64,000 nucleotides of DNA from Distichodus sexfasciatus (lineage: Eukaryota > Chordata > Actinopteri > Characiformes > Distichodontidae), in contig JAVGVS010000056.1 in the NCBI GenBank assembly GCA_032718565.1, forward strand, positions 1 through 64,000, read 5' to 3'. Below, piece by piece: positions 22,201-33,283 of the stretch. Under the pieces are notes generated by a model. The model saw only the letters and a program-made list of their open reading frames with translations. It had not been told where the DNA came from and did no database searches. Within the stretch, counting starts at the first letter, position 1. Each line of letters opens with the position of its first letter. The position numbers and the translations under genes are program-made.

Positions 22201-22798
22201 TCACGTAAAAGTTCACTTTTTTTAAATGACTAAGAACGGGCTAATATTTCTAATACAGTTGAAAAGTAAAGTCCAAATGAACTCGAACATCGGATACATC
22301 AATTTACCAACGACAACTCAAGACATTAAGGCCAACTCCATCTGCAGCACAGCCGGCTGGGGTAGAATAAGCGAAGATAGTGTTACGAGCAAACAGCTAA
22401 TGGAGGTCAACGTCACCGTCATTGATCAACAAGTGTGTGAAGACTCGTGGAGAGAGAGATTCTCTAGATCAGTGATGATGTGCACAGGTGGAGATGGAGG
22501 ATTCTGTCAGGTAAGGTTTTAACTTAATAAAAATATATATCCCTCATAAAAACTTGACTTTTAAAGCGAAACCACTATTATTTATCCTGAGTGTACTTTA
22601 CAGTACTAAGTATGAGTAAAAATGTTGTTTTGACTTCTTTTTTAGGGAGACTCTGGGGGTCCTTTGGTGTGCAATAACACTGCAGTTGGTATTGTTTCCT
22701 TTTATTACAAAATTTGTGAACAGCCTTTCAAACCAAATGTGTACACCAAAATATCCCATTATCTGCCTTGGATTAATGCAATCATTCACTCTTTTTAA
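19213..22798 (+). CDS. Granzyme/chymase-like serine protease, gene 4
   Basis: Exons 19213-19270, 19443-19602, 21350-21485, 22259-22510 and 22646-22798 (phases 1, 2, 0, 0) encode 252 residues. Signal peptide MALMCLLILVALMPSLARS, then GRVNDG and the mature start IVNGNKVRPHSRPYMVSI at residue 26. Triad complete: His69 (TAAHCW), Asp113 (DDIMLL), Ser205 (GDSGGPLVC). Pocket: 189 Gly, 190 Phe, 192 Gln, 216 Tyr, 226 Asn; Cys220 present (KICEQ). An insertion MKSSWTHH before CGGF lengthens the loop ahead of the His exon compared with gene 2. AATAAATAAA lies near 22829. Intron 2 is stretched by a 1.45-kb hAT-like element holding a second element. Closest to gene 5. Probably active; substrate unknown. 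Confidence 0.92.
19676..21126. mobile_element. hAT-like nonautonomous element in intron 2 of gene 4
   Basis: Left end CAGGGTTCTTGCAGGTTTC with AAGTTAAATTTAAGACC inside. The right end, read in reverse, gives CAGGGTTCCTGTGGGGTCTT and AAAGTTAAATTTAAGG. The six bases AGAATA lie outside both ends, a possible partial target-site duplication blurred by an AGAAT-rich flank. About 1.45 kb with no transposase frame. It contains another element at 20429-20827. Confidence 0.65.
20429..20827. mobile_element. MITE with CCCTTAGCWAAAAGTAGT inverted repeats, nested in the hAT-like element
   Basis: The left end CCCTTAGCAAAAAGTAGT and right end ACTACTTTTAGCTAAGGG are inverted repeats with one mismatch. The whole 399 bp is dense in AGTATACTT-type palindromes (AAGTATACTT, AAAGTATACTTT), so it should fold extensively. 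Noncoding; superfamily not assigned. Confidence 0.75.
21530..21800 (-). mobile_element. LINE 3' tail, minus strand, intron 3 of gene 4
   Basis: Diverged reverse tail: AAAGTGAAAGTAAACTTTGT, CATCTCAACTATGTAC, ATGGCTCCAGGTTC, TGAATGTGCATATGATCTGT. Confidence 0.6.
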
Positions 22799-22849
22799 TA
22801 ACATTGTAATGAAACTAAGAAAAAGAAATAAATAAAGGTTTGTGTTCTT

Positions 22850-24628
22850 GCATTGACCTATATTGCTTTATTGTCTACAGTGTCTATATGTGATACCCAT
22901 GCTCAAATTCAGCACAGTCAAAAAGAGACACATTTGTGTGTTGATATGCCAATTTTGCATTTGTTTCATTTTAAAAATACAAACATTTTAAATGCAAGAC
23001 AATTCCTTAAATGTACATTTAAACAGGATACATTGCTGTACAAGTAGTAAATTAAAACTAAGCAGATTAATCCATTGTTAATTCTGACTATTACTCATTT
23101 TTATATGAGTAGTAGTCAGTTTATTAATTTGTGTTGGCTTAAAATGTGTATTATCTGCTGCTTACCAGCTGTTGAAAATGTCTGGTTCAGCCAGGGGCGT
23201 AGCACTGGCCCTATACACAAGCATTCCCCATGCCCCCTCAGAATAAAGTAAAACCCCAGGCTTCTCGAGGGCCCTACCCATGGGTCGAGTTTGTACCTGA
23301 AATGGTCTATGGAGTTCATATGAAATCTGTGGGGTTATGCATCATTACATACAGCGAAGGTGTAAAGCTGTGAATTTTATACCTAAAATGTGTATTTCAT
23401 TTGGAATATTGCAGTCCTCTACATGTAAGGCACAATCCTTTAATAAAAATGACACTCAGCAAAACATATAACACATTTAATATTCAGTGAAACAACTATA
23501 GTTAAACATCAGATGCTACTCATTTCTCTGACTTGCTCAGGGACGTCCTTGTTCTATAGTCACGTACCATCGCACACAACTTCCTCTGTTTTTTTTTAAG
23601 CAGACACTGAGAAAACCACAGTTAAGATGGGTTAGACAAGATGAAGCAATTGTGTTGGGGGCTGAAGGCAAAATGATAAGCTTTTGTTTAACATTTTAAA
23701 ATGGGCAAGGCAAGGTCAATCCTTGTGTGGAAATCTTATGCTTAATTATGTCCAGAAATTCTGCTGACAAGGTTTACTTTCCCACTGAAAAACCATATCT
23801 TTTTTGTAATGTGATATTAACATGAAATATTAACCCATGCATGGATTGCCAACTTTGGTCAGTTGGCAAGAGTGAGATTCTCATTTTTCACTTAGGGTTA
23901 GCGCTAAACGAGCATTCACACTGAAGCCTCATCCTCATCCACCCCACACCCCCACCCCTTCATGTACTTAACATACTTCACTTTTTTTTCCACAAACTCC
24001 AAACCACTTATTTATTTGTGCACAGACTAAGCTGAAAAACATTTTCGCTATATGTTTTACAGCTAGTATATATGTATATAAGACAGACCTCTTTGAAACC
24101 TTAATAACTAGCTTACCTCGTGGTGATATTATCCTGTGTATCCCAATCTCTTCTCCATGTTTCTCTGTCATCGTCTTCTTCGTGAAATATGCCAGCAAAC
24201 TTATCTAGCAAAGAGTTATAATTCATAATGAACACAGTTTTGTTTTAGTGTAATAATACTGTTGTGATCCTCCGTTTAGCGCATGCTCTAACATTAGTAC
24301 AGTTTGAAAGCAAGCTAGCTCAGCGTCTCCACCTATACAAACAAGCTTTTCATTAAGCCGAAAAGTTACTTGCTACACAAAGAATACATTATACAGCTTT
24401 ATATTCAGACAACGACAGTTAAAGGATATTTATCATCACCTCTATCCTACTAGCTCTGAATAACTTTATAACAAAGATGATGGATGAGCAGACGCACATA
24501 ACTGAATCACATTTTAGGTTGCATTTAAACTAGATGGTTTGTAAAAGTCAGACTAGAACTGGTCTAATATGACGGCTTAAGGCTTATTGCTTTTCCCTTT
24601 ACAAATCTCAATGGTCTGAACGGATCAA
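22850..24628. other. Intergenic between genes 4 and 5, no gene seen
   Basis: No exon was recognised. A part near 23730-23820 (TTATGTCCAGAAATTCTGCT, CCCACTGAAAAACCATAT) resembles sequence downstream of gene 5 near 27465-27530, showing that the duplicated unit reaches past the 3' ends of the genes. A diverged CAGGGGCGTAGC-type repeat lies near 23195. Confidence 0.5.
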
Positions 24629-25215
24629 GTCAAAGTCAAAATCAAAGAAAACTTTATTGTCATCTCTGCTATATACTGTGCCGATATACAGAGAGACGAG
24701 ACGACGTGGCTCCAGCTTTCATAGTGCAACAAGAAACAGGGAACAAAGAATAAATAGGGCATATAGAATAAACTATATATAAATAGAATACAAAATATAC
24801 ATTTTAAACTGGAAATGGAGTGTTAAATATAGACTTTAAATGAAAAATAGAAATAGAAGTAGAAAGAAAGACAATTTGGATGCAGTATTAACCTACAAAA
24901 GTGGAAATTGACTTTTACACTGAATGTGCATGACGTAAGTAACAGTTTCAATATGAAAAATTCTATATCCAGTCTATTAATAAAACAGTGTCTCTTAAAA
25001 AAGTCTGACTAACATTTAAGTTTGTACAGATATTATAACAGCAGTGCTAGAACTGCTACAGTGCAATACTTTTCAATAATTTGTGCAGATACAGCTAGTT
25101 GGAAGGTGACCAACGATGTATACATTCAGTGTTCAGTGGTTGCGGCAGTGCAAAAAACTGTGCAAATGTAATGGTAATGTTGTAGCAACAGTCATTTGAG
25201 GAAGATTACTATTTC
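24629..25215 (-). mobile_element. LINE 3' region, minus strand, upstream of gene 5
   Basis: Long reverse copy matching 7005-7590: GTCAAAGTCAAAATCAAAGA, TCATCTCTGCTATATACTGT, ACGACGTGGCTCCAGC, AGGGCATATAGAATAAACTA, AACAGTGTCTCTTAAAAAAG, GCAACAGTCATTTGAGGA. It ends about 130 bp before the gene 5 start codon. Confidence 0.85.
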
Positions 25216-25275
25216 AATCAGCTTGCAACAGAGGTGCAACAGAGAATGGCCTGTGGGACAAGTGTGAGATCACAG

Positions 25276-25300
25276 AACAGGAAGAAGCAGGTTCATTTAA
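25276..25300 (+). promoter_or_regulatory. Candidate core promoter of gene 5
   Basis: ACAGGAAGAAG (GGAA at 25280) stands 16 bp before TTTAA at 25296, which is 49 bp before the start codon. This is the same arrangement as in gene 3. AACCAC (a RUNX-type core) follows at about 25307. Confidence 0.35.
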
Positions 25301-25344
25301 ATCTGTAACCACTGTCTCTTTATACACTTGGTCCTGACTGCACC

Positions 25345-26769
25345 ATGGCTCTCATCTGCCTGCTTATACTGGTGGCTCTGATGCCAAGTCTGGCCAGATC
25401 TGGTGAGTACTACGACTACTCATTGGATCCCTTAGCATATGCTTTGCATCAGCAAATATATTGGCTCACGTGTTTTGCTGCATGTTTTATCATTTTGCCT
25501 CTCTTGCTCTCAGATCGTGTGAATGATGGCATAATAAATGGCACTGAAGCAAAACCACAGTCCAGGCCCTACATGGTTTCAGTCCAGCGTTTGTCTAGGT
25601 CAAGATGGTCACATTACTGTGGTGGCTTCCTTGTGTCTGATCAGTTTGTTATGACTGCCGCACACTGCTGGACGTAGTAAGCCTTTTACTTTTCAGTGAT
25701 TAAATCTGCCATGAAAAGAATCTAGCAGTTGTCACATCTGTCCAAACACTAGGCCTGGCATCTTGTGAAAAGGATGTCATTATTTCTAACTACAAAAGAT
25801 AGAATTATCCTTTTTTTGCTAATGGTATGTATCTAGCTGTACATTTTCAATCACTAAGTCTATCTGTTGGTTCGGCTAAACAGTCCTGACAACCTGACAG
25901 TTGTGATTGGAGCTCATAACCTGTATGACAGCAAAATCAACTACACTCGCATAGCAGTGAAGTACTACCACATTCACCCAGCTTATCATCATGTGTACAA
26001 TGACATCATCCTTTTGCAGGTAAATTGCAGTGACATATGTATAATATTCAACTTCTGTCTGCAAGATTGTACTTATTTTCTGAATAATGGACTCGGGTGG
26101 AAATAGAAATACACTCAAAGCCATTCATGTTTTGTAAAGATTACTAAGAATGGGCTAACAGTGACATTTTTGATACAGCTGGAACGCAAAGTCGAAATAA
26201 ACTCAAACATCAGTCTCATTAAAATAAGGCAGTCACGTACAGACGTTGAGGCCAATTCCAAATGCAGCATAGCCGGCTGGGGTAAAAAAAAGGAAAATGG
26301 TATTACGAGCAAACGTCTAATGGAAGTTGATGTCACTGTCATGGATCAAAAAGAGTGTGCAAAGTTTTGGGAGTGGAATTTCTCTACATTAGCGATGATG
26401 TGCACAGGTGGACATGGAGGATTCTGTAAGGTAGTTTTAACTTTTTAAATAAATATGTGCTACAGTGACAAAATCTCGCATGAAATTTTGATTTGTAATG
26501 TAAAACCACTTTTATTTATCCTCAGTGCATACTTAAGTACTTAGTGTAAGTGCTTAAAAAGAGTAAGTAATCTTAGTTCATTGTAATGATAAATGTATGT
26601 ATGGTTTCTTTTTTAGGGAGACTCTGGGGGCCCTTTGGTCTGCAATAAAACTGCAGTTGGCATTATTTCCTTTTATTACGAAAATTGTGAACAAATTCTC
26701 AAGCCAAACGTGTACACCAAAATATCCCATTATCTGCCCTGGATAAACGGGATCATTCACAGTGTGTAA
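25345..26769 (+). CDS. Granzyme/chymase-like serine protease, gene 5
   Basis: The most compact gene. Exons 25345-25402, 25514-25676, 25884-26019, 26179-26430 and 26617-26769 (phases 1, 2, 0, 0) encode 253 residues. Signal peptide MALICLLILVALMPSLARS, then DRVNDG and the mature start IINGTEAKPQSRPYMVSV at residue 26. Triad complete: His70 (TAAHCW), Asp114 (NDIILL), Ser206 (GDSGGPLVC). Pocket: 189 Gly, 190 Phe, 192 Lys, 216 Tyr, 226 Asn; Cys220 present (ENCEQ). A basic run GKKKENG follows AGW in exon 4. AATAAA lies near 26790. No transposon interrupts its introns. Closest to gene 4. Likely an active secreted or granule protease; substrate unknown. Confidence 0.93.
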
Positions 26770-26799
26770 TGAAAATAAGAACACTAACAAATAAACAAA

Positions 26800-27748
26800 G
26801 GCTTGTGTTCTTGCATTGATACTAAGTGTGTTCATTTTATTACTGATATTGTTTGTGTTTTCTACTGTGTTGATGTCTCCACTGATGTACAATATGCATG
26901 CTCAAGACTTTGTACATTAAAGTGCAATAATCTGCACAAAAAGGTGCCTTTTATGAGACCAGTAAGCAGCTGGTATAATTGTGTAGTTTATATCAAATGA
27001 GTGCAGTTTCATATACAATGAGATATATTAAAGATAACACCAAAACAATGAAAAATCAAAACAAAATATAATTTAATAATAAGTGATCAAATAAAACAAT
27101 CAAAACCTGGACTGGCCTGGACAGTCTAGCCTATAGATTTATGATATATAAACTGGATGTCTTTATGTGTATTTTACATAGTCCTTTGTAATATCCGAGT
27201 CATCATCCTTTACAATGATTAACACTAAACAAACAATATAATACATCAAATTCAATTTTTCTTCTCAGACTTGCACAGGGGCTACACTAAGCCACCATTA
27301 CACAGGACTGGAAACCAATGACAAGATATGACACAATATAAAGGAAGTGTGTTAACCTCAAAACGGTTTTTAACATTCTAACAATCTCATGATCATAGAT
27401 ACTATTATTGCATCACAATATCAATCTTTATGCTCAGAAGAAGTATCTGATCTTTATGCTAAATTGTGTCCAGAAACTGTGCTGACGAAGCTCAGTTTTC
27501 CACTGAATAACCACATCCTGTAATGTCACAAAGTAATATTTAAAATGCAAAAAGCTGTTGTGAGCATGTAGTTATTCACTCTCAGTGAATAGTTTGTAAA
27601 AGTTTGTAAAAGTTATACTAGAGCTTTTCAATCTATTCATTTGTTTAGGTTTCGGGGTGTCTATGGAGTTTAAACTTCTTGGCTTGAGAATGAACACTCA
27701 CAGTTTGTAGAGACGAGTTTAATAAACTATGATTTTCTGAAAACTTGT
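26800..27748. other. 3' flank of gene 5, no gene seen
   Basis: No exon motifs. The 27465-27530 part matches the 3' flank of gene 4. Confidence 0.5.
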
Positions 27749-27970
27749 TAGAAATACACTCAAAGCCATTCACATTTTGTAAAGATTACTAAGAATGGGC
27801 TAACAGTGACATTTCTGATACAGCTGGAAAGGCAAAGTCGAAATAAACTCAAACACCAGCCCCATTAAAATAAGGAAGTCACATACAGATGTTAAGGCCA
27901 ATTCCAAACGCAGAATAGCCGGCTGGGGTAAAAAAAAAAAAAGGAAAGGTATTACGAGCAAACATCCTAG
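27749..27970 (+). pseudogene. Relic of intron 3/exon 4 of a granzyme-like gene
   Basis: Matches gene 5 positions 26104-26315 at high identity, beginning inside intron 3 (AGAAATACACTCAAAGCC) and passing through the acceptor (CTGATACAG) into exon 4. An extra base after CTGGAAA shifts the frame, the Cys before AGWG becomes Arg (CGC), and a poly-A run replaces part of the codons after GGCTGGGGT. Similarity stops at about 27970 and no exon 5 follows. Non-functional fragment of a further array copy. Confidence 0.85.
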
Positions 27971-28611
27971 AGTTTGTGTCCCTTTTACACGTTTACCTCT
28001 ACTTAAAGCAAACCTCTAGAGAGACTAGAACAAACTACAATTAGAAGGAAAAGCTGGCCTAAAGGTTATATAGAGCTTGCTCTTGAGTCCTGTCGAAGTG
28101 CAGGCTAGATAATTGAGACTTGATGATTTCATGCCCTTTAAGGTAAATTACCATATTGAAAATGCTTCTGGTTTTCTCTGATATGCCCAAAATACATGTC
28201 AGCTACTGGTAATGTTAGTGTCAGTAAACTTTACCCTGCGTACACGTAATAATAACTTAGAAATTACTCATAACAGATTATAGGCGGAGGTGTCTGTGTG
28301 AGAATGAGTGAGGGAAAGATTGTGGTATATACTGTATAAATAAATGTAGGTATTCCCCTTGATACACTTGAAATGTATTATTATTATTATTATTATGTGG
28401 GGGTTTTTATTACAGCTGAGACAGTCTGTCTTTAAAACTAAGAGTTGGCAGTCTGATCTTATGTCTCTCCCCTCACAACCACCACTGTGCATTTAACACC
28501 AAACTCACCATACCTAACTTTTTTTACACATGATGCAAAACATGAAAGTGTTACTCGCACCCATGTAAGTGCTTGGAATGCCTTACAAAATTTTAACCCA
28601 AATAATTCAAT
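27971..28611. other. Intergenic, no gene seen
   Basis: AT-rich, with a (TTA)n microsatellite at about 28376-28397. Confidence 0.5.
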
Positions 28612-28614
28612 TGC

Positions 28615-30475
28615 ACAAATAATAAAATGTATATCTGAAGCAAAGAAGTCAGCGTGAATACATTTCTTATTTTTCACTCACGTCATTTCCAAAGATTTTG
28701 CCAAAGCAGATTTCAAATTTTCAAACAAGTTTGAAACAATATACATCAAAATGACAATATAGGTTAATAAATAACTACTGTGTTTATAAGACATTTCTCA
28801 TCTCTAAGATAACAAGGCATATGTAGGCTAGCCAAATTAGTCATTCCAAACCAAATCTGTTTTAATAAACATCTGTCACATTCTAAATTATGAACCTCTG
28901 ATTTGAAGAGGATGCATTTATGTTGATTTTTAGGGAATATATATGAATATGACGTATTTGTATGGTATCACATCAGCCTACGACTCTATTCATCTCTTTT
29001 TGTGCTGGTTATTCATCATCTACCAAAACATTAATACATTACTTTATATGTATTTCTTTTATGTATATGGAATTGCATTATATAAAAGGGCTTTAATATT
29101 ATAAAGGTCTAAAAACTTGCTATAGTTTATACTTTGACAGTTATTACTCATAACTTATAGCTACTACTCATGGTTATTACTCATAGATATTACTCATATA
29201 TGTGCCATAATTTTTAGATTCTCCTGTTGTTGGTCACTACCAAAATGACAATTTGTGCTGAACCCAACAGCAGAACGATATCTAGCAGAGATCCCATATC
29301 TGTCAGGCTGCTGGTTGTCATGACACCTCTCTTCTCACCTTACGCCCTGCTCCTCAGCTGACAATCTTGGTGACAATTTAATTTTTAGATTTAACACGCC
29401 AAATCTTGCTGATCACAGCCACCCAATCTCTCTGAAAGTACTCTTCTACTCCACTTTCAATATCACTCATTTAACACTCTTGCTGTCAAGGAGAATGAAA
29501 AAGGCAAGCGTACACTCATTAAAAGCAGTCAATGCATTGCATAAGACTGATTATATGTTATTGTGTTACTAAGTAAAATATTTTGCTTTTGATCTAAAGC
29601 GTTTATCATATTTGCACTGTACTGTTTTTGACTTTGTCAGAAGATGGCGCCAGAGAAGTGATTAAGGAAATTCTTTCTTATACTTGGCATGTGGCCTTAC
29701 TTCATAAAATGTCAAGAAATACTAAAAATGTAAATGTATGTTTTTTTATTTATATAAAGTAAATGTAAGTCAATTTTCCGCATTAGTATTTCACAATTTC
29801 CATTACTGCAATCAATAGCTCCTCCCACTGTAACCCCAGCATCCTGCAAATGGCTTTGAGCATTTCCTCACAAAGCAAATGCAGGCTGCACAAATGAAGA
29901 CATAAATTACATAAATATAAAATTTTCTGCAACATTTGTTTCTGCATTTTCCTATTCTCAATATCCATTGTGAGTTTGTACATGCAAATACCGAAGCATT
30001 ATATAGGAAATGTATAATAAATAGTTGATGAGAGCAACCACAATGTGTGAAGTCAGAAAAATCGATATCACTTTTTCTAACTTCACATGTTCACACAGTA
30101 CTGGGAAACTGCTTAACTTTTGCTTCAAGCGTAAATTGTTAGCTGTTTTAAAAATAGCTACACTACTTAGTAGTTGAGTCGAGTTTTGCTCATTTTAGGT
30201 GTACTGCAAACATGGTATTTTTCATTTGGTAAGTTAATAAATGCTAAGAGTAAAATATTTTACTACTACTCCTCTCTCTCTGATCTCAAAAGCCCAGATG
30301 GAAGATAGGCGCTTTTGTAATAATTATAATTGGATGGCTTTATAGATTAACATTGTTGTCCGAACTTTTGATAATACTTTAAAGTGTCTGATGAGTGCTG
30401 TACAACATCTCTGGATCATAAAAAATGGAACTCAATTTTCACTATACATCATGACATTATGACCTAATATTGAGG
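28615..30475 (+). repeat. Direct duplication, copy A
   Basis: Copy A shares ordered blocks with copy B (30498-31733). It starts AAATAATAAAATGTATATCT and GAAGCAAAGAAGTCAGCGTG and ends GACATTATGACCTAATATTG. Within it, about 29655-30283 has no counterpart in copy B. No coding sequence was found. Confidence 0.8.
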
Positions 30476-30497
30476 GCTTCTAGAAGCTATTAATTAC

Positions 30498-31733
30498 AAA
30501 TAATAAAATGTATATCTGAAGCAAAGAAGTCAGCGTGAATACATTTCTTATTTTTTCTCACTTGCATGTCATTTCCAACATTTGCCAGCAGATTTCAAAT
30601 TTTCAAATGTTTTGAAACAATACATATATCAAAATAATGATAAATATAGGTCGTTAATAACTACTGTGTTTATAAGATATTTTCATTTTTAGGATAACAA
30701 AGGAAAATATGTACAGCCAAATTAGTCAATATCTCCAAACCAAATCTGCTTTTAATGAACATCTTAATACATCTCTAAATTATGAACTTGATTTGAAGAG
30801 GATGCATTTATGTTGATTTTTTAAGGGGAATATGCTACATGGGAATATGACGCATTGTATGGGTATCGTTACTCAGCCTATGACTTATTCATCTTTTTGT
30901 GCTGGTTATTCATCACCCACCAGCCATTATATTATTTTATATGTATTTTTATGTATATGGAATTGCATTATATAAATAAATAATATTATAGTATGGGTCT
31001 AAACTCACAGGTTTGTACTCTTGATCGTTATTACTCATAACTTATAGCTACTACCTGCGGTTATTACTCATAGATATTACCATATATGTGCCAATTTGAT
31101 CTCCTGTTGTTGGTCACTACCAAACAGACAATTTGTAAGGAACTCAACAGCAGAAAGATATCTAAAGCAGAGATCCCATGATCTGTTGCCGTCATGACAC
31201 CTCTTTCTCACCTCACGCCCTGCTCCCCAGCTGACAATCTTGTGACAACTTAATTTTAGATTGATTTAACACGTCAAATTCATGATTATAGCCAACTAAT
31301 CCTGAAAGTAAATTTTCACCTACTTTTAACCTCATTTAACACTTATGTCAAGGAGAATGAAAAAAGGCAAGTGCAATTTTCACAAAAAGCAGTCAATGCA
31401 TTACAAGACTGATGAGAGTGTTATTGTGTTACCAAGCAAATATTTTGCTTTGATCTAAAAGGTTTATCATTTGGTACCTGTAATGTTTTTGACTTTATCA
31501 GAAGATGGCGGCAGAAAATATTTCATCATTGAACATCTCTCTGGATCTCAAAGCCTAGATGGAAGGATAGAAGCGCTTTGTAATACTATACCGATGGCTT
31601 TATAGATTAACATTGTTGTCCTAATCTTTGATAATACTTTAAAGTGTCTGGATGAGTGCTGTAACATCTCTGGATCATAAAAATGGGAACTCACTCTTCA
31701 CTATACATCATGACATTATGACCTAATATTGAG
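30498..31733 (+). repeat. Direct duplication, copy B
   Basis: Same block order as copy A with many 1-5-base insertions and deletions and one large deletion near 31515. Conserved blocks include GATTTGAAGAGGATGCATTT, ATGTTGATTTTT, TCCTGTTGTTGGTCACTACC and TTATAGATTAACATTGTTGT. Confidence 0.8.
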
Positions 31734-31744
31734 TGGGTTTGTAG

Positions 31745-32261
31745 CTACACAGCCCCATTTGCATTTTTCTACATATCCTGGATTAATATTTCCAGCAGTT
31801 TGAACGATAGTACCTCCTCTGTTGGATTTGTTTCACCAAATTTCCTTCTTTTCCTTCTCCTATCTTGTTCGGTCCTGACCACGTGAAGACCGGAAACATC
31901 ACCCAAGAGATGCAGTTTTGATGATGCTCTGACCCAGTCGTCTAGCCATTATCACAATCTGGTCCTTGTCAAAGTTGATCTTTACACTTTTTTCACATTT
32001 TAAAAATTTTATTAATAAAAGGTCTTAGACATCTGTCTACATTTGAACAATGGGCCTGTAAAATTGTTCAATAAAAATAATTTGCTAGGGTTACTTTGCA
32101 GCTGTGATACAGAGATCATGGAAAGAGTCCAAGTAAAATCAACACTTTTACCAAACATGTTGGTCTGATGAAAACCTACCTTTAAACATTATAATGTGGA
32201 ACAAAAATCTTTCCACAGTAACAACACGTAAGTCATATCTGAGCCACAAGAGCCAGTGTGT

Positions 32262-32292
<31 letters not shown>

Positions 32293-33283
32293 CCTGAGAA
32301 AATACCACGGTCCATATGGTGACAAAAGACAGAGACCACATAGCCCTGGGAGAAATCTACACACTTGAAGTCTTACACACACACACACACACATTCAAAC
32401 ACACGCGTACGGTTGTTTGGAGTGCAGGGCCCACAGGGGTTTGGCATGATTCTGACTTTGCATGAACCCATCCTGTCTTGTACCTTTTCCAGTCCCTCAA
32501 AAGCCAAAGACAACCTCGTGAAGTTCGCTGGGACGCTGGCCAAAATACGAGACAGCCAAACTCTCTCTCTTTCTCCCTCTCTCTCTCTAATTGTTTCAGA
32601 AATAGAGTTTAATAAATGTATTCATTTAAATCAAAATAAATTTGGACCCTTAAATAAATGATAAACATCATTTTTTAAAATTCTATGCATTTGTAATGAA
32701 TATTAAGTACATTTACTATATTACATTCAATAGATCTTTAGTTTATATTAATAAACTTAGTTCAAATAATTCACATAAACTTTTGAATGTCTACTATATG
32801 TAAAATTTTTACTAGTTTACTTTTGTCAACACTAAAACTTTTTATATAAGATTTATAAGGATTTATTTTAGATGCAATCAGTTTTCAGCACATTTTTATT
32901 TAACATAATCAAATCATTTGTTTTAAATTTACGGTGGTGCAGGATCTTTTTACCTTGGGGTCTGGTTCATCTTGTCTGATGCTGTCTTTCTCCCCTAAAA
33001 AAAAGGCATGGTAATGGCGACCCTGACGAATAGAGGCACATACCAATGCAGGGGCACAATGGGACGTGTGCCACAGAGAGCCACAGCGTCTCTCCTGCCT
33101 CCAGACGCTTCAGACAGCACACACTAATCCACAGCCCGATGACAAGAGTGCTTGTGATAGATCTGCCTCCGTCTGCCAAGGCCGAAAAACAGTCATGGAG
33201 CGAGAGCGATATGGTCTTACGGAGCTTGGGAATTTGTACTCTGTATGCAGCAACCACTATAATTAATGGAACTGGCTACTAGC
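31745..33283. other. Intergenic, simple repeats only
   Basis: Contains (GT)n at about 32256-32292, (CA)n at about 32375-32392 and a short CT tract near 32562-32588. No gene was recognised. Confidence 0.5.
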
